Numbered from the stretch's first letter, positions 38,181 through 48,744 are shown. The stretch is 64,000 nt of DNA from Glycomyces buryatensis (GCF_004912275.1 NZ_STGY01000067.1:119108-183107); one strand, 5' to 3'. Made by a program: numbers and translations. Notes: a model not told the origin generated them from the sequence alone.

Positions 38181-39347
38181 ATGTGTAGCGTGAACGTCAC
38201 GACGAGGCACCGGGCCTACCGGTTCCGGTGCTACCCGACTCCCGTGCAGGCCGAGCAGTTGGCCCGCACGTTCGGGTGCGTGCGCCTGGTCTACAACAAG
38301 GCCCTCGACTACCGTCACAAGGCCTACGACCGCCGCAGAGAATCGATCGGCTACACGCAGACCTCGACCTTGCTGACCAAGTGGAAGCAGCGCAAGGACC
38401 TGGCGTTCCAGAACGAGGTCTCCTCCGTCCCGCTCCAGCAGGCCCTTCGGCACCTCCAGAAGAGCTTCTCCGGGTTCTTCAAGGGCCACACCGAATACCC
38501 GAGATTGAAGAAGAAACGGGTCCTGGCGGGGTCGGCCGAATACACCCGCTCGGCGTTCAAATGGTCCTGCGGGCAGCTCACCCTTGCGAAACAGCATGAA
38601 CCGCTCAAGATCCGCTGGTCGCGCCGGCTCCCTGTCGGGGCGGCCCCGTCGACGGTGACCGTGACCCGCGACGCGTCCGGACGCTGGTTCGTGTCCCTCC
38701 TGGCCCAAGAGGACATCCCCGCCCTCCCCGAGCGGGACGAGGTGGTCGGCATCGACGCCGGAATCACAAGCCTGCTCACGCTCTCGACCGGCGAGAAGAT
38801 CACCAACCCGCGCCACGAACGCCAAGACCGCGACCGCGTCGCCAAGCGACAGCGCGAACTCTCCCGCAAGCAGAAAGGCTCTGCCAACTTCCGCAAAGCC
38901 AAGGTGAAGCTCGCCCGCGCTCACGCGCGTGTGGCCGACCGACGCGCCGACCACCTGCATAAACTCACGACCCGGCTCGTTCGCGAAAACCAAACGATCG
39001 CCGTCGAGGACCTGAACGTGCACGGCATGCTGGCCAACCACACGCTCGCCCGAGCGATACAAGACGCCTCCTGGTCCACGTTCCGGCGCATGCTCGAATA
39101 CAAAGCCGACTGGTACGGCCGCAACCTCGTGGTCATATACCGGTTCCTGCCCTCGTCCAAGACCTGCTCGGTGTGCGGAACCCTGGTCGAATCCATGCCG
39201 CTGTCGCAGCGGACCTTCACCTGCCCTGACCCGACTTGCGGGCATGTCGAGGACCGGGACGTCAACGCCGCCAAGAACATCCTCGCCGCCGGGCTGGCGG
39301 AGAGGCGAAACGCCTGCGGAGACGGTGTCAGACACGAACCCTCCTAG
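38181..39347 (+). CDS. tnpB: RNA-guided endonuclease TnpB
   Basis: TnpB-family protein, an RNA-guided DNA nuclease of IS200/IS605 elements. From ATG 38181 (MCSVNVTTRHRAYRFRCYPT) it has 388 residues; GTG 38190 is an alternative start. The three RuvC residues are all present: Asp in EVVGIDAGITSLLTL, Glu in IAVEDLNVHGML, and Asp in DRDVNAAKNILAAGLAE. The zinc finger is CSVCGTLV ... FTCPDPTCGH. The helix-turn-helix-like N-terminus (YPTPVQAEQLARTFGCVRLVYNKAL) is intact, so the protein is probably active. It runs against the surrounding permease genes. Confidence 0.93.
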   Translation: MCSVNVTTRHRAYRFRCYPTPVQAEQLARTFGCVRLVYNKALDYRHKAYDRRRESIGYTQTSTLLTKWKQRKDLAFQNEVSSVPLQQALRHLQKSFSGFFKGHTEYPRLKKKRVLAGSAEYTRSAFKWSCGQLTLAKQHEPLKIRWSRRLPVGAAPSTVTVTRDASGRWFVSLLAQEDIPALPERDEVVGIDAGITSLLTLSTGEKITNPRHERQDRDRVAKRQRELSRKQKGSANFRKAKVKLARAHARVADRRADHLHKLTTRLVRENQTIAVEDLNVHGMLANHTLARAIQDASWSTFRRMLEYKADWYGRNLVVIYRFLPSSKTCSVCGTLVESMPLSQRTFTCPDPTCGHVEDRDVNAAKNILAAGLAERRNACGDGVRHEPS

Positions 39348-39429
39348 GGTGAGTGCAACTGTCGATGAAACAGGAATCCCAGCTGGCGACAGCTGGAATC
39401 CCCTCCTGGCAGGGAGTGGAGGAAGTCAA
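39250..39429 (+). ncRNA. Putative omegaRNA of the TnpB element
   Basis: In characterised TnpB systems the guide-scaffold RNA comes from the 3' end of tnpB plus the right end, with the guide just beyond the element. Here the expected scaffold covers the last part of tnpB and the imperfect hairpin at about 39393-39421, ending with GTCAA at 39425-39429; the guide would start at 39430, inside permease gene A1. Limits are inferred from the family. Confidence 0.35.
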
Positions 39430-40223
39430 CCTCCGTGCACCGTCACTTTCTTGATGGCCCGCTTGAAGATCAACCGTCCGGCGAACCACAGGCCCACGAC
39501 CCAGGCGATCTCGGCGGCGATGAGACCCAGCGCGCCGAACGTGTCGACGCGGCCGAGGTAGATGTTCGCCGGGGTGGTGGTGAAGTGCGCGAACGGCATG
39601 GACCAGGCCACGACCTGCATCCAGTTCGGCATGAGCGCCAAGGGGATCATCATGCCGGAGAAGAAGCTCAGCAGGGCTTCGCGCAGCCACATGATGCCGA
39701 GGTAGCGCTTGGTCCAGAAGCACACCAGGATCGACAGGTACGTGATCCCGAACGACAGCGGCAGGATGAGCAGGATGCTCACGGCGGTGAGCGCCCCCGC
39801 GAGCGGCGTGACCGGTCCGGGCGGCCGAAACAGCAGCCACGCGCCGACGGTCCCGAATACCGCGGTCGGGACGGTGGAGACCAGCGCGCCCATGAACTCG
39901 GCGGCGCGGGCCCGCTGGAAGTCGACCGGCTTTGTCAGGTCCACCGCGATGAGCCCGTCCAGGATGCGGTCGGCCATGAGCCAGTCCTCTCCCCCGAACG
40001 CGATGGTCGCGGTGAAGAAGCCGATGATCAGGTAGGCGCGCATGGCGTCCCAGTCGTAACCGGCGATCTCGCCCGAGCCCAGCAGGTTGCTCCACATGGC
40101 GAGGCCGACCAGGAGCCCGGCACCGCCGAGGACGATGCCGAACACCCAGTGCAGCTTGTAGGCCAGCTTGCGGCGCAGCGCGATCGCCGCGAAGGCACGG
40201 TCCATCGCAAAGGTATGACTCAC
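39426..40223 (-). CDS. ABC-2-type permease, type A (A1)
   Basis: A 265-residue type-A permease, first permease after the ATPase: MDRAFAAIALRRKLAYK, AGYDWDAMRAYLIIGFFTATIAFGG, LDGLIAVDLTKPVDFQRARAAEF, CFWTKRYLGIMWLREA, FFSGMMIPLALMPNWMQVVAW, MPFAHFTTTPANIYLGRV, terminal VTVHGG. The start is GTG 40223 with GGAGA upstream. Its stop codon (39426-39428) falls in the GTCAA end of the inserted TnpB element, so the element appears to supply the stop. Its B partner lies beyond the element. Confidence 0.85.
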   Translation of the reverse strand: MSHTFAMDRAFAAIALRRKLAYKLHWVFGIVLGGAGLLVGLAMWSNLLGSGEIAGYDWDAMRAYLIIGFFTATIAFGGEDWLMADRILDGLIAVDLTKPVDFQRARAAEFMGALVSTVPTAVFGTVGAWLLFRPPGPVTPLAGALTAVSILLILPLSFGITYLSILVCFWTKRYLGIMWLREALLSFFSGMMIPLALMPNWMQVVAWSMPFAHFTTTPANIYLGRVDTFGALGLIAAEIAWVVGLWFAGRLIFKRAIKKVTVHGG

Positions 40224-40267
40224 GGTGCGGAATCTCCGGTTCGGTCGATCGGAGGAAGGGTGGCGGG

Positions 40268-41266
40268 CTACTTGGTGAGCTCTCCCGCGTAGAGGCGGCG
40301 GATGACGTCCTCGATGCTGGGTTCTGAGAGCGACAGGTCGCGCGGCAGCAGTTGCGCGGTGAGATCGCCCAGGACCTCGGCGGTCGAGAAGCGGGCCGGC
40401 TCGTAGGTGACGGTGACCTCGCTGGCGGCTTCACCTGCGGCCCAGTCGTAGTCGGGGAACTTCTCGGCCAGCGCCGGCACGTCGGCCGGTTCGGCCAACA
40501 CCAGGTTGACGGCCTTGGTCGTGATGTAGTGGGCCTTGAGTTCCTCGATCGGGCCGTCGTAGGCGATCTTGCCCTCGTCGATGACGACGATCCGCTCGCA
40601 GACCTCTTCGATGTCGGCGAGGTCGTGGCTGGTGAGCAGCAGGGTGGTGCCGTCGTCCACGATCTGGCGCAGGAAGGCCCGCAGCCGGTCCTTGACGGAG
40701 ATGTCGAGCCCGATGGTGGGCTCGTCCAGGTACACCATCTTGGGCGCGTGAATGAGCGCGCAGGCCAGGTCGGCCCGCATGCGCTGGCCGAGGGAGAGCG
40801 TGCGTGCGAGGGCCGGCAGGTACTCGCCGAGGTTGAGCAGTTCGTCGAACTTCTCAAGCCGCGCTTTGTAGTCGGCGTCCGAGACGCCGTACATGTGCTT
40901 GAGGAGCTTGAGGCTCTCCTCGACGGGCAGGTCCCACCACAGCTGGGTGCGCTGGCCGAACAGGACGCCGATGTCGTGGGCGTTGGCGACCCGCTCGACG
41001 TGCGGGTCGCGACCCATCACCCGAACGGTGCCGTCGGAGGGCTTGAGGATCCCCGTCAGCAGCTTGACGGTGGTGGACTTCCCGGCGCCGTTGGGACCCA
41101 CGTACGCGACCGCCTCGCCCGGTTCGATCTGGAGGTCGATCGAGTCCACGGCGGTGAAGTTCTTGTACTTGCGCTGCATCAGGTGCTTGACGGCACCCTT
41201 GAACCCGGATTCCTTGTCCGGGCGGCGGAAGCGTTTGCTGAGGGAGCTGGCTTCGAGAATCGGCAT
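40268..41266 (-). CDS. ABC transporter ATP-binding protein of the permease array
   Basis: A 332-residue ABC ATPase: Walker A VGPNGAGKSTTVKLLTG, Q-loop VLFGQRTQLWWDL, signature LSLGQRMRADLACALIHAPK, Walker B MVYLDEPTIGLD and H-loop TSHDLADIEE, with a C-terminal extension of about 80 residues after the nucleotide-binding domain. The WWDLPVEESL region and the N-terminal insertion (KESGFKGAVKHLMQRKYKNFTAVDSIDL) are typical of ATPases paired with PF06182 permeases. It is the only ATPase for eight permease genes on this strand and starts the unit 44 nt before A1. Direction (export) is inferred from the family. Confidence 0.92.
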   Translation of the reverse strand: MPILEASSLSKRFRRPDKESGFKGAVKHLMQRKYKNFTAVDSIDLQIEPGEAVAYVGPNGAGKSTTVKLLTGILKPSDGTVRVMGRDPHVERVANAHDIGVLFGQRTQLWWDLPVEESLKLLKHMYGVSDADYKARLEKFDELLNLGEYLPALARTLSLGQRMRADLACALIHAPKMVYLDEPTIGLDISVKDRLRAFLRQIVDDGTTLLLTSHDLADIEEVCERIVVIDEGKIAYDGPIEELKAHYITTKAVNLVLAEPADVPALAEKFPDYDWAAGEAASEVTVTYEPARFSTAEVLGDLTAQLLPRDLSLSEPSIEDVIRRLYAGELTK

Positions 41267-41279
41267 TCACTGACCATAA

Positions 41280-41312
41280 GGAAAACCGGTGGCCGGGGGC
41301 TACTGGTTTTCC
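41280..41312 (-). terminator. Hairpin between the HTTM gene and the ABC array
   Basis: 11-nt arms (41280-41290, 41302-41312) pair with one G-U wobble around an 11-nt loop, and the minus-strand 3' arm ends in TTTTCCTT. It lies just after the HTTM gene and should separate the aroE/HTTM operon from the ABC ATPase. Confidence 0.6.
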
Positions 41313-41317
41313 GGCGG

Positions 41318-42247
41318 TCAGGACGCCAGCTCCGCCTCCTCCTTCGTTTCCGCGCCCTTGCTCTGCGCGGGCGGGACGGCGCCGTTGCGGCGAAGCCGGT
41401 TGCGGGCCTTGCGGGCCAGGTCGCGCGGGTTGATCCGCTCCAGCGGCAGGAAGCACGACAGGGCGAACACGTGCGGCAGGAAGCTGATGGTGACGGCCGC
41501 GAAGACGGTGATGTGGAAGCAGAAGAAGAACGCGACGATGGCGTACTGGATCTTCTTCCACTTGCCGACGAACAGCACGATCGGCGTCAGCAGCTCGAAG
41601 ATGACGATGCCCCATTGCGAGGCCCGCAGCATCCACGGGTAGTCGAGCATCCAGGAGCTGAGATCGGTGCCGCGCCGCAGCAGCGCCCAGGTCAGGGTTC
41701 CCGAGTTGACCCACCCGAACCCGCCGTAGCGGAACTTCGCGAACGCCGACAGGAAGTAGGTGAAGACCACGGCGATCTGGACCAGGTTGAAGCCCCAGCC
41801 GACCCGTTCCGACAGCGTCTCGGTGTCGCCCCATTTCGCCTCGGGCATCAGCGGGAGCATGGCCAGCAGCATCATGAAGCCGAAGCTGGCGTGGTCGACC
41901 TTGCCGTAGGAGTTGGCGATGATCATCCACTCCATGTAGGCGGCCAACAGGATCCAGCCGAACAGGCGCGGCTTGTATCCGAACATCATCGGCAGCGCGG
42001 AGGCGAGGATGACGATGAGCGTGCCGGTGACGATCCAGTAGTTCGGGGCCGGGATCGGCAGGAGCCGCCCGATCATCAGCGGCTGGTAGAGCTCTTCGGG
42101 CACGAAGCGGTGCATGAAGATGTAGGGCATGTACGCCCACCACTCGACCATCAGGAAGACGCCGGCGAGGAAGCGCATGGCGGCGACGCGTCCGAGCGCG
42201 GTGGGCGGGAAGAACCAGTTCCGTGTCGCGGTCCTCAGCGTGGTCAC
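41318..42247 (-). CDS. HTTM-domain membrane protein
   Basis: A 309-residue polytopic membrane protein of the HTTM group, related to the membrane part of vitamin K-dependent gamma-carboxylases. Seen are AAMRFLAGVFLMVEWWAYMPYIF near the start, several long hydrophobic helices, NLVQIAVVFTYFLSAFAKFRYGGFGWVNSG, and a basic cytosolic tail (LARKARNRLRRNG). The GTG at 42247 overlaps the stop of the upstream small gene (GTGA), so they are translated together. With the DCC protein upstream it forms a cassette that often travels together. Reaction unknown. Confidence 0.75.
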   Translation of the reverse strand: MTTLRTATRNWFFPPTALGRVAAMRFLAGVFLMVEWWAYMPYIFMHRFVPEELYQPLMIGRLLPIPAPNYWIVTGTLIVILASALPMMFGYKPRLFGWILLAAYMEWMIIANSYGKVDHASFGFMMLLAMLPLMPEAKWGDTETLSERVGWGFNLVQIAVVFTYFLSAFAKFRYGGFGWVNSGTLTWALLRRGTDLSSWMLDYPWMLRASQWGIVIFELLTPIVLFVGKWKKIQYAIVAFFFCFHITVFAAVTISFLPHVFALSCFLPLERINPRDLARKARNRLRRNGAVPPAQSKGAETKEEAELAS

Positions 42248-42714
42248 GGCTGGTAGCCCTCCTCGTACCAGGCCACTTCGAGGACCTTCTCCTCGGCGCC
42301 GGTCTGGTAGCCGTCCTTGATCTCGTACCACCGGATGTAGATCTCGACGCCGACGATCTCGGGCCGGTCAGGGTGCGCGTTCTCGTAGGCCTCGGCGAGG
42401 TGCGCGAGCAGTTCGGGGTCCTCGCGGAAGCGGCCCAGCTGGCCTTCGAGCTCGGCGCGACGGAAGCCGGTCGTCTGGTCGTTGACGCCGAAGTGCTCGC
42501 CCTCGGTGTTGATGTACTCGAGGCGGGTCGAGTCGGCCCAGCCGTCGAGGTCCTGGGAGAACGAGTACATCTTGAAGGGCGTGAACGGGAAGTGGTCGTC
42601 CGCGCCCCAGAAGGTGGTGAGAAGGCAGAGGGCGACAACGGTGAGTGTCACGGCAACGCGTACGACTCGCCCAGTACGAGTCAGGGGTGCATTCCCGGTA
42701 TGGTCGTTTGGCAC
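42244..42714 (-). CDS. Small membrane-anchored protein, partner of HTTM
   Basis: A 156-residue protein with one N-terminal hydrophobic helix (VVRVAVTLTVVALCLLTTF) and a presumably extracytoplasmic domain starting GADDHFPFTPFKMYSFSQ. I do not recognise a named family; proteins with a similar PFxPFxMYS segment commonly sit beside HTTM genes. Start GTG 42714. It lies between the DCC gene (48 nt upstream) and the HTTM gene (4-nt overlap). Confidence 0.7.
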   Translation of the reverse strand: MPNDHTGNAPLTRTGRVVRVAVTLTVVALCLLTTFWGADDHFPFTPFKMYSFSQDLDGWADSTRLEYINTEGEHFGVNDQTTGFRRAELEGQLGRFREDPELLAHLAEAYENAHPDRPEIVGVEIYIRWYEIKDGYQTGAEEKVLEVAWYEEGYQP

Positions 42715-42762
42715 CGGGACAGTATTACATAGCAGCGCAACCGCGATTTCCGCGAGCGAACC

Positions 42763-43158
42763 CTATTCGGCGGCGCTCAAACGGTCCCGTTCGGCCTGCG
42801 GCAGCGAGCACGCGGGGGTGCCGCCGGGCAGACGGTGACGGTTGCGGGCGATGAGCCGGTAGACGGGCCAGGCGGCCCACGAGACCGGCTTGAGCGAGGC
42901 GATCCAGCCGAGCGGCTTCCAGTACCACTGGGCGCGGCGCAGCAGGACCGCGATCGCGTCCGGCCCGGACTTGACGAAGCCCGGTTCGATCCACATGACG
43001 GCGTCCTCGGCGTCCTGCTGGGTGACGCCGAGCGCGTCGAGGTCCATCCACTGCCAGGGCTTGACGTCGGCGTCGTTCCGCACCCGGCGCTCGATGAACT
43101 CCGCGCTGGTGGAACAGAAGGCGCAGTCGCCGTCGTAGAGGAAGACCGGCTTCGTCAT
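42763..43158 (-). CDS. DCC-family thiol-disulfide oxidoreductase-like protein
   Basis: A 131-residue DUF393/DCC-family protein. The family motif appears at the start: FLYDGDCAFCSTSAEFI (D-x-x-C-x-x-C arrangement reduced to DGDCAFC), followed by WMDLDALGV and SGPDAIAVLLRR. ATG 43158 overlaps the aroE stop (ATGA), so the cassette is attached translationally to aroE. The family is thioredoxin-like, but substrates are unknown; with an HTTM partner it may act in a membrane redox process. Confidence 0.85.
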   Translation of the reverse strand: MTKPVFLYDGDCAFCSTSAEFIERRVRNDADVKPWQWMDLDALGVTQQDAEDAVMWIEPGFVKSGPDAIAVLLRRAQWYWKPLGWIASLKPVSWAAWPVYRLIARNRHRLPGGTPACSLPQAERDRLSAAE

Positions 43159-43964
43159 CTCAGCCTCGCTGCGGTGTAGAGGGCTTCGCGCATCGCTTCC
43201 ACCGGGGCCTGTGCGAGCCCGGTGAACTGGGTCCACTGGCGGACCGCTTGGGTCAACAGTAGCTCCAGGCCGCTGAGCACCCGGGCGCCCTCGGCCTCGG
43301 CCGAGGCCGCCAGCGGGGTGGGCCAGGGGTCGTAGACGATGTCGAACAGGACGGCGCTGGGCTTCCAGTCGACGCGGAGATTGTCGGTGACGCCCTTGGG
43401 AACGGTGGAGACCACCAGGTCACTGCGGCCGGCGATGACGGCCTCGTCCCAACTCGCGGCGCGCAGTTCCAGACCGAGCCGCTCGGCTACCGGTTCGAGT
43501 TCGGCGATCGCCTCGGGGCGGCGCGCGAACACCGTGACGGACTTCGCATGCAACTGCGCGGCGGCCGCCAGGGCGCCCCGCGCGGATCCGCCCGCGCCGA
43601 GCACGGCGACCTCGTCGGCCGACTCCATGCCGATCTCGGCGAGCGCGTCGACCATGCCGGGCGCGTCGGTGTTGTCGGCCAGGCACCTCCCACCGCGCAG
43701 CACCAGCGTGTTGGCCGCGCCGATCGCCTCGGCCACCGGCGTGACCTCGTCGGCGACGACGAGCGCGATCTCCTTGAGCGGCATGGTCAGCGACAGCCCG
43801 GCCCAGGTCTCGTCCAGCGAGTCGACGAACGAGGCGAGCGACGGCTCGTCGCACTCGTGCCGGGTGTAGGTCCAGTCGGTCAGGCCCGCGGCGACGTACC
43901 CGGCGTTGTGCACGACCGGCGACAGCGAATGCGCGATGGGCTTGCCGAGTACTGCCGCCTGCAT
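43155..43964 (-). CDS. aroE: Shikimate dehydrogenase
   Basis: Reduces 3-dehydroshikimate to shikimate with NADPH in aromatic amino acid synthesis. The 269-residue product from ATG 43964 has AVLGKPIAHSLSPVVHNAGY (shikimate-binding Ser residues), LTMPLKEIALVVADEV (catalytic Lys), LADNTDAPGMVDAL (catalytic Asp), VLGAGGSARGALAAAA (NADP site) and the C-terminal LSGLELLLTQAVRQWTQFTG. The start overlaps the last base of the mltG stop (TAATG). The gene order alaS-ruvX-mltG-aroE is standard for actinobacteria. Confidence 0.95.
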   Translation of the reverse strand: MQAAVLGKPIAHSLSPVVHNAGYVAAGLTDWTYTRHECDEPSLASFVDSLDETWAGLSLTMPLKEIALVVADEVTPVAEAIGAANTLVLRGGRCLADNTDAPGMVDALAEIGMESADEVAVLGAGGSARGALAAAAQLHAKSVTVFARRPEAIAELEPVAERLGLELRAASWDEAVIAGRSDLVVSTVPKGVTDNLRVDWKPSAVLFDIVYDPWPTPLAASAEAEGARVLSGLELLLTQAVRQWTQFTGLAQAPVEAMREALYTAARLR

Positions 43965-45241
43965 TACTTGATCATTCCATTCGCCTTGGCGGTTTCGACG
44001 TTGTCCTGGTGGTCGGCATAAGTTTCGGCGAACAGGGCCCGGCCGTCCTCGAAGGCGGTCACGAAGTACAGCCAATCGCCGGCCTCGGGCTTCGCCGCCG
44101 CTTCGAGCTGGACGGCACCGGGGTTGGAGATCGCGCTGGGCAGGTAGCCGGCTTTCTCCTTCGCGTTCGGCGCCCACGGGTTCTCACCGTCCTGCATGAG
44201 GGTCTCCCAGTCGATGTCCTCGCCGGAGGTGATGGGTTCTTCGCCGTCGAGCTGGCGCCCGTAGTTCCAGATCGCCTCGCTGTGGAAGCAGTTGCAGCGG
44301 ATCTCGCCGCCGGTGATCCAGTCGAAGTTGACCCGGTTGTACATGGTCTGGGCGATCTTGGCGTCGTCTTCGGGAACGCCGGACTCGGATTGGACGATGG
44401 AGGCGATCTGCAGGGCCATCCACGGGTCGACCCGGTATTCGCCGTCGGTGGGCGGGTCGTACTCCTGGTCGGGCATGGAGAGCGCGCTGGGGTCGAAATC
44501 AGGGTCGGGGTCGGGGATGTCCTTGAGCGCGTCGAGGAATCCGATCTCATCGATGGTCTGGTTGAACTTGGCGACCATGGCCTTGAGCATGTCCTCGGCG
44601 GACCAGTCCTCGTTGAAGTCGTAGGTCGAGGGGAACAGGAAGCCTTCCACGGACTTCACCTGTCGCTCGCCGAAGCCCTCGAACCAGAGCGGGTCGACGC
44701 CGAGCGCCTCCGGGTCCTTCGCCGCCTCCTCGAAGTCCTCGATCGGGACGCCGGTGAAGTCGGAGAGCTGGGCGTAGACCTCCATTGAGGTGAAGCCCTC
44801 GGGGATGGTGGCGCCGCCGGCGACGCGGTTCGCCGGGTCGAGCAGTGCCGCCAGCGCGGCCACGCCCGACATCTCCTCCTGGAGGGTGTAGCTGCCCACC
44901 TGGATGGATTCGCCGGAGTTGCCGTCGTCGGAGGAGGCGTTCGTGAAGGCCCGCGCTGAGGCCACCACGCCCTCCTCGGCCAGCATGTCCCCGATGTCGG
45001 TGACGAACATGCCGTCCTTGATGTCCACGACGACTTCGGTGCCGTTGCCGGCGCCCTCGAAGTCCTCGGCGAGGAAGCGTTCCTTGATGACGTTGTTGTA
45101 CGCCCACCACCCGCCGACGCCCAGGATGGCGAACAGGGCCACGACCACGGTCATGGCGATCAAGGAGGTACCCGATTCGCGTCGGCGGTGCCGCCGCGGC
45201 TCGTTCGCTTGCCCTTGTTCAGAGCCCAGTTCGCCGAGCAT
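43964..45241 (-). CDS. mltG: Endolytic transglycosylase MltG
   Basis: A 425-residue peptidoglycan terminase of the YceG/MltG family. A short basic cytosolic tail is followed by one membrane helix (SLIAMTVVVALFAILGVGGWWAY), a LysM-like segment, then the catalytic domain with VEGFLFPSTYDF and the Glu-bearing IASIVQSESG, and YNRVNFDWITGG further on. The loop between the two motifs is acidic (DPDPDFDPS), and the region after it has NCFHSEAIWNYG where most members have a longer YALG-type motif. It overlaps aroE by one base and follows ruvX. Confidence 0.92.
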   Translation of the reverse strand: MLGELGSEQGQANEPRRHRRRESGTSLIAMTVVVALFAILGVGGWWAYNNVIKERFLAEDFEGAGNGTEVVVDIKDGMFVTDIGDMLAEEGVVASARAFTNASSDDGNSGESIQVGSYTLQEEMSGVAALAALLDPANRVAGGATIPEGFTSMEVYAQLSDFTGVPIEDFEEAAKDPEALGVDPLWFEGFGERQVKSVEGFLFPSTYDFNEDWSAEDMLKAMVAKFNQTIDEIGFLDALKDIPDPDPDFDPSALSMPDQEYDPPTDGEYRVDPWMALQIASIVQSESGVPEDDAKIAQTMYNRVNFDWITGGEIRCNCFHSEAIWNYGRQLDGEEPITSGEDIDWETLMQDGENPWAPNAKEKAGYLPSAISNPGAVQLEAAAKPEAGDWLYFVTAFEDGRALFAETYADHQDNVETAKANGMIK

Positions 45242-45250
45242 GATCTTGTG

Positions 45251-45730
45251 TTACCTCCGCCGATGGTCCAACCAGTTCTGGAGGATCTCCACCGCCGCGG
45301 CCTGGTCGACGATGGAGCGCTTCCGCTTTCCACGCACGCCGCTCGCGTTCAGCGCGCGGGTGGCGACTGCGGTGGTCAGTCGTTCGTCGGTCAGGGTAAC
45401 CGGGACGGGAGAGACGTGGTCGGCAAACCGTCGCACCCAGTTTCGGGTGTGCTCGGCGGCCGGACCCTCCTCACCCGAAAGGGTAACGGGTAGGCCGACA
45501 ACGATTTCGACCACATCGTATTCACCAGCAATTTCGCCGATTTCACGAATATCGCTGGGAATGTCCTCGCCGCTGGTTCGCATGTCGCGACGGACCGTCG
45601 CAACGGGCGTGGCGAGAATCCCATCGGGGTCGCAGACGGCGACGCCGACGCGGGCCTTGCCGAGATCGACGCCGAGACGACGGCCCCGCCGCCACTGGGT
45701 GGCGGCGGGGCCGGATTGTTCTTCGTTCAT
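45251..45730 (-). CDS. ruvX: Putative Holliday junction resolvase RuvX/YqgF
   Basis: A 159-residue RNase-H-fold protein of the YqgF family, implicated in 16S rRNA processing and possibly recombination. It has RRLGVDLGKARVGVAVCDPDG (catalytic Asp), VVEIVVGLPVTLSGEEGPAA, TLTDERLTTAVATRAL (Glu) and SIVDQAAAVEILQNWLD (Asp). The start ATG 45730 lies 7 nt after the alaS stop. Position between alaS and mltG is canonical. Confidence 0.94.
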   Translation of the reverse strand: MNEEQSGPAATQWRRGRRLGVDLGKARVGVAVCDPDGILATPVATVRRDMRTSGEDIPSDIREIGEIAGEYDVVEIVVGLPVTLSGEEGPAAEHTRNWVRRFADHVSPVPVTLTDERLTTAVATRALNASGVRGKRKRSIVDQAAAVEILQNWLDHRRR

Positions 45731-45737
45731 GCCGGGT

Positions 45738-48416
<2,679 letters not shown>

Positions 48417-48438
48417 GGGGCACCTCCCTCAGTGCTTG

Positions 48439-48729
48439 TTACTGCCGACCAGGGATGGTCTCAGCGTCGTATTCGTCTTCGTCTTCGAGCAGGGGAGTGA
48501 TGTCCTCGCCTCGCTCGATCGCATCGAACAGTTCGTTCTCCTTGGCGCGCTTCGCCTCGGAAACGTCGGCCCAGAAAGCCCTGAACGATTCCTTCATTTC
48601 AGCACCGGCGCCGCTCACGCGGTCTGCGACCCCGCCGGGAGTGACCTTCTCGGCTGCCTTGGTCAGCTTTCGCACGACCACGACGCCGACGGCCACGCCG
48701 ATGCCTACCCAGATCATCCGCTTGAACAT
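48439..48729 (-). CDS. Small membrane protein (DUF6167-like)
   Basis: A 96-residue protein with one N-terminal helix (MIWVGIGVAVGVVVVRKL) followed by an amphipathic, charged tail (ESFRAFWADVSEAKRAKENELFDAIERGED). Genes of this shape are regularly found between the DUF948 gene and alaS in actinobacteria; I assign the DUF6167 label from that context and overall look. Function unknown. Confidence 0.75.
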   Translation of the reverse strand: MFKRMIWVGIGVAVGVVVVRKLTKAAEKVTPGGVADRVSGAGAEMKESFRAFWADVSEAKRAKENELFDAIERGEDITPLLEDEDEYDAETIPGRQ

Positions 48730-48744
48730 TGCGTCTCCTCAAGC

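Larger units (their letters stand above)
38051..39437 (+). mobile_element. IS200/IS605-type element carrying only tnpB
   Basis: An insertion of about 1.4 kb inside the permease operon, in opposite orientation. On the left a hairpin (CCTTCC/GGAAGG arms, 38069-38085) and a TGTACGTACA palindrome (38171-38180) precede tnpB; on the right the typical GGAATCCCC...GGAGGAAGTCAA end lies at about 39390-39429. The octamer CCTCCGTG occurs on both sides (38051-38058 and 39430-39437), so the given limits include both copies. No tnpA is present. IS605 elements do not normally create target duplications, so the octamer may come from the permease ends themselves. Confidence 0.65.

Noticed and set aside
38051..39437. 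Complete IS200/IS605 transposon with its own transposase
   Set aside because: No tnpA (Y1 transposase) gene or frame was found beside either tnpB; mobilisation would need TnpA in trans.
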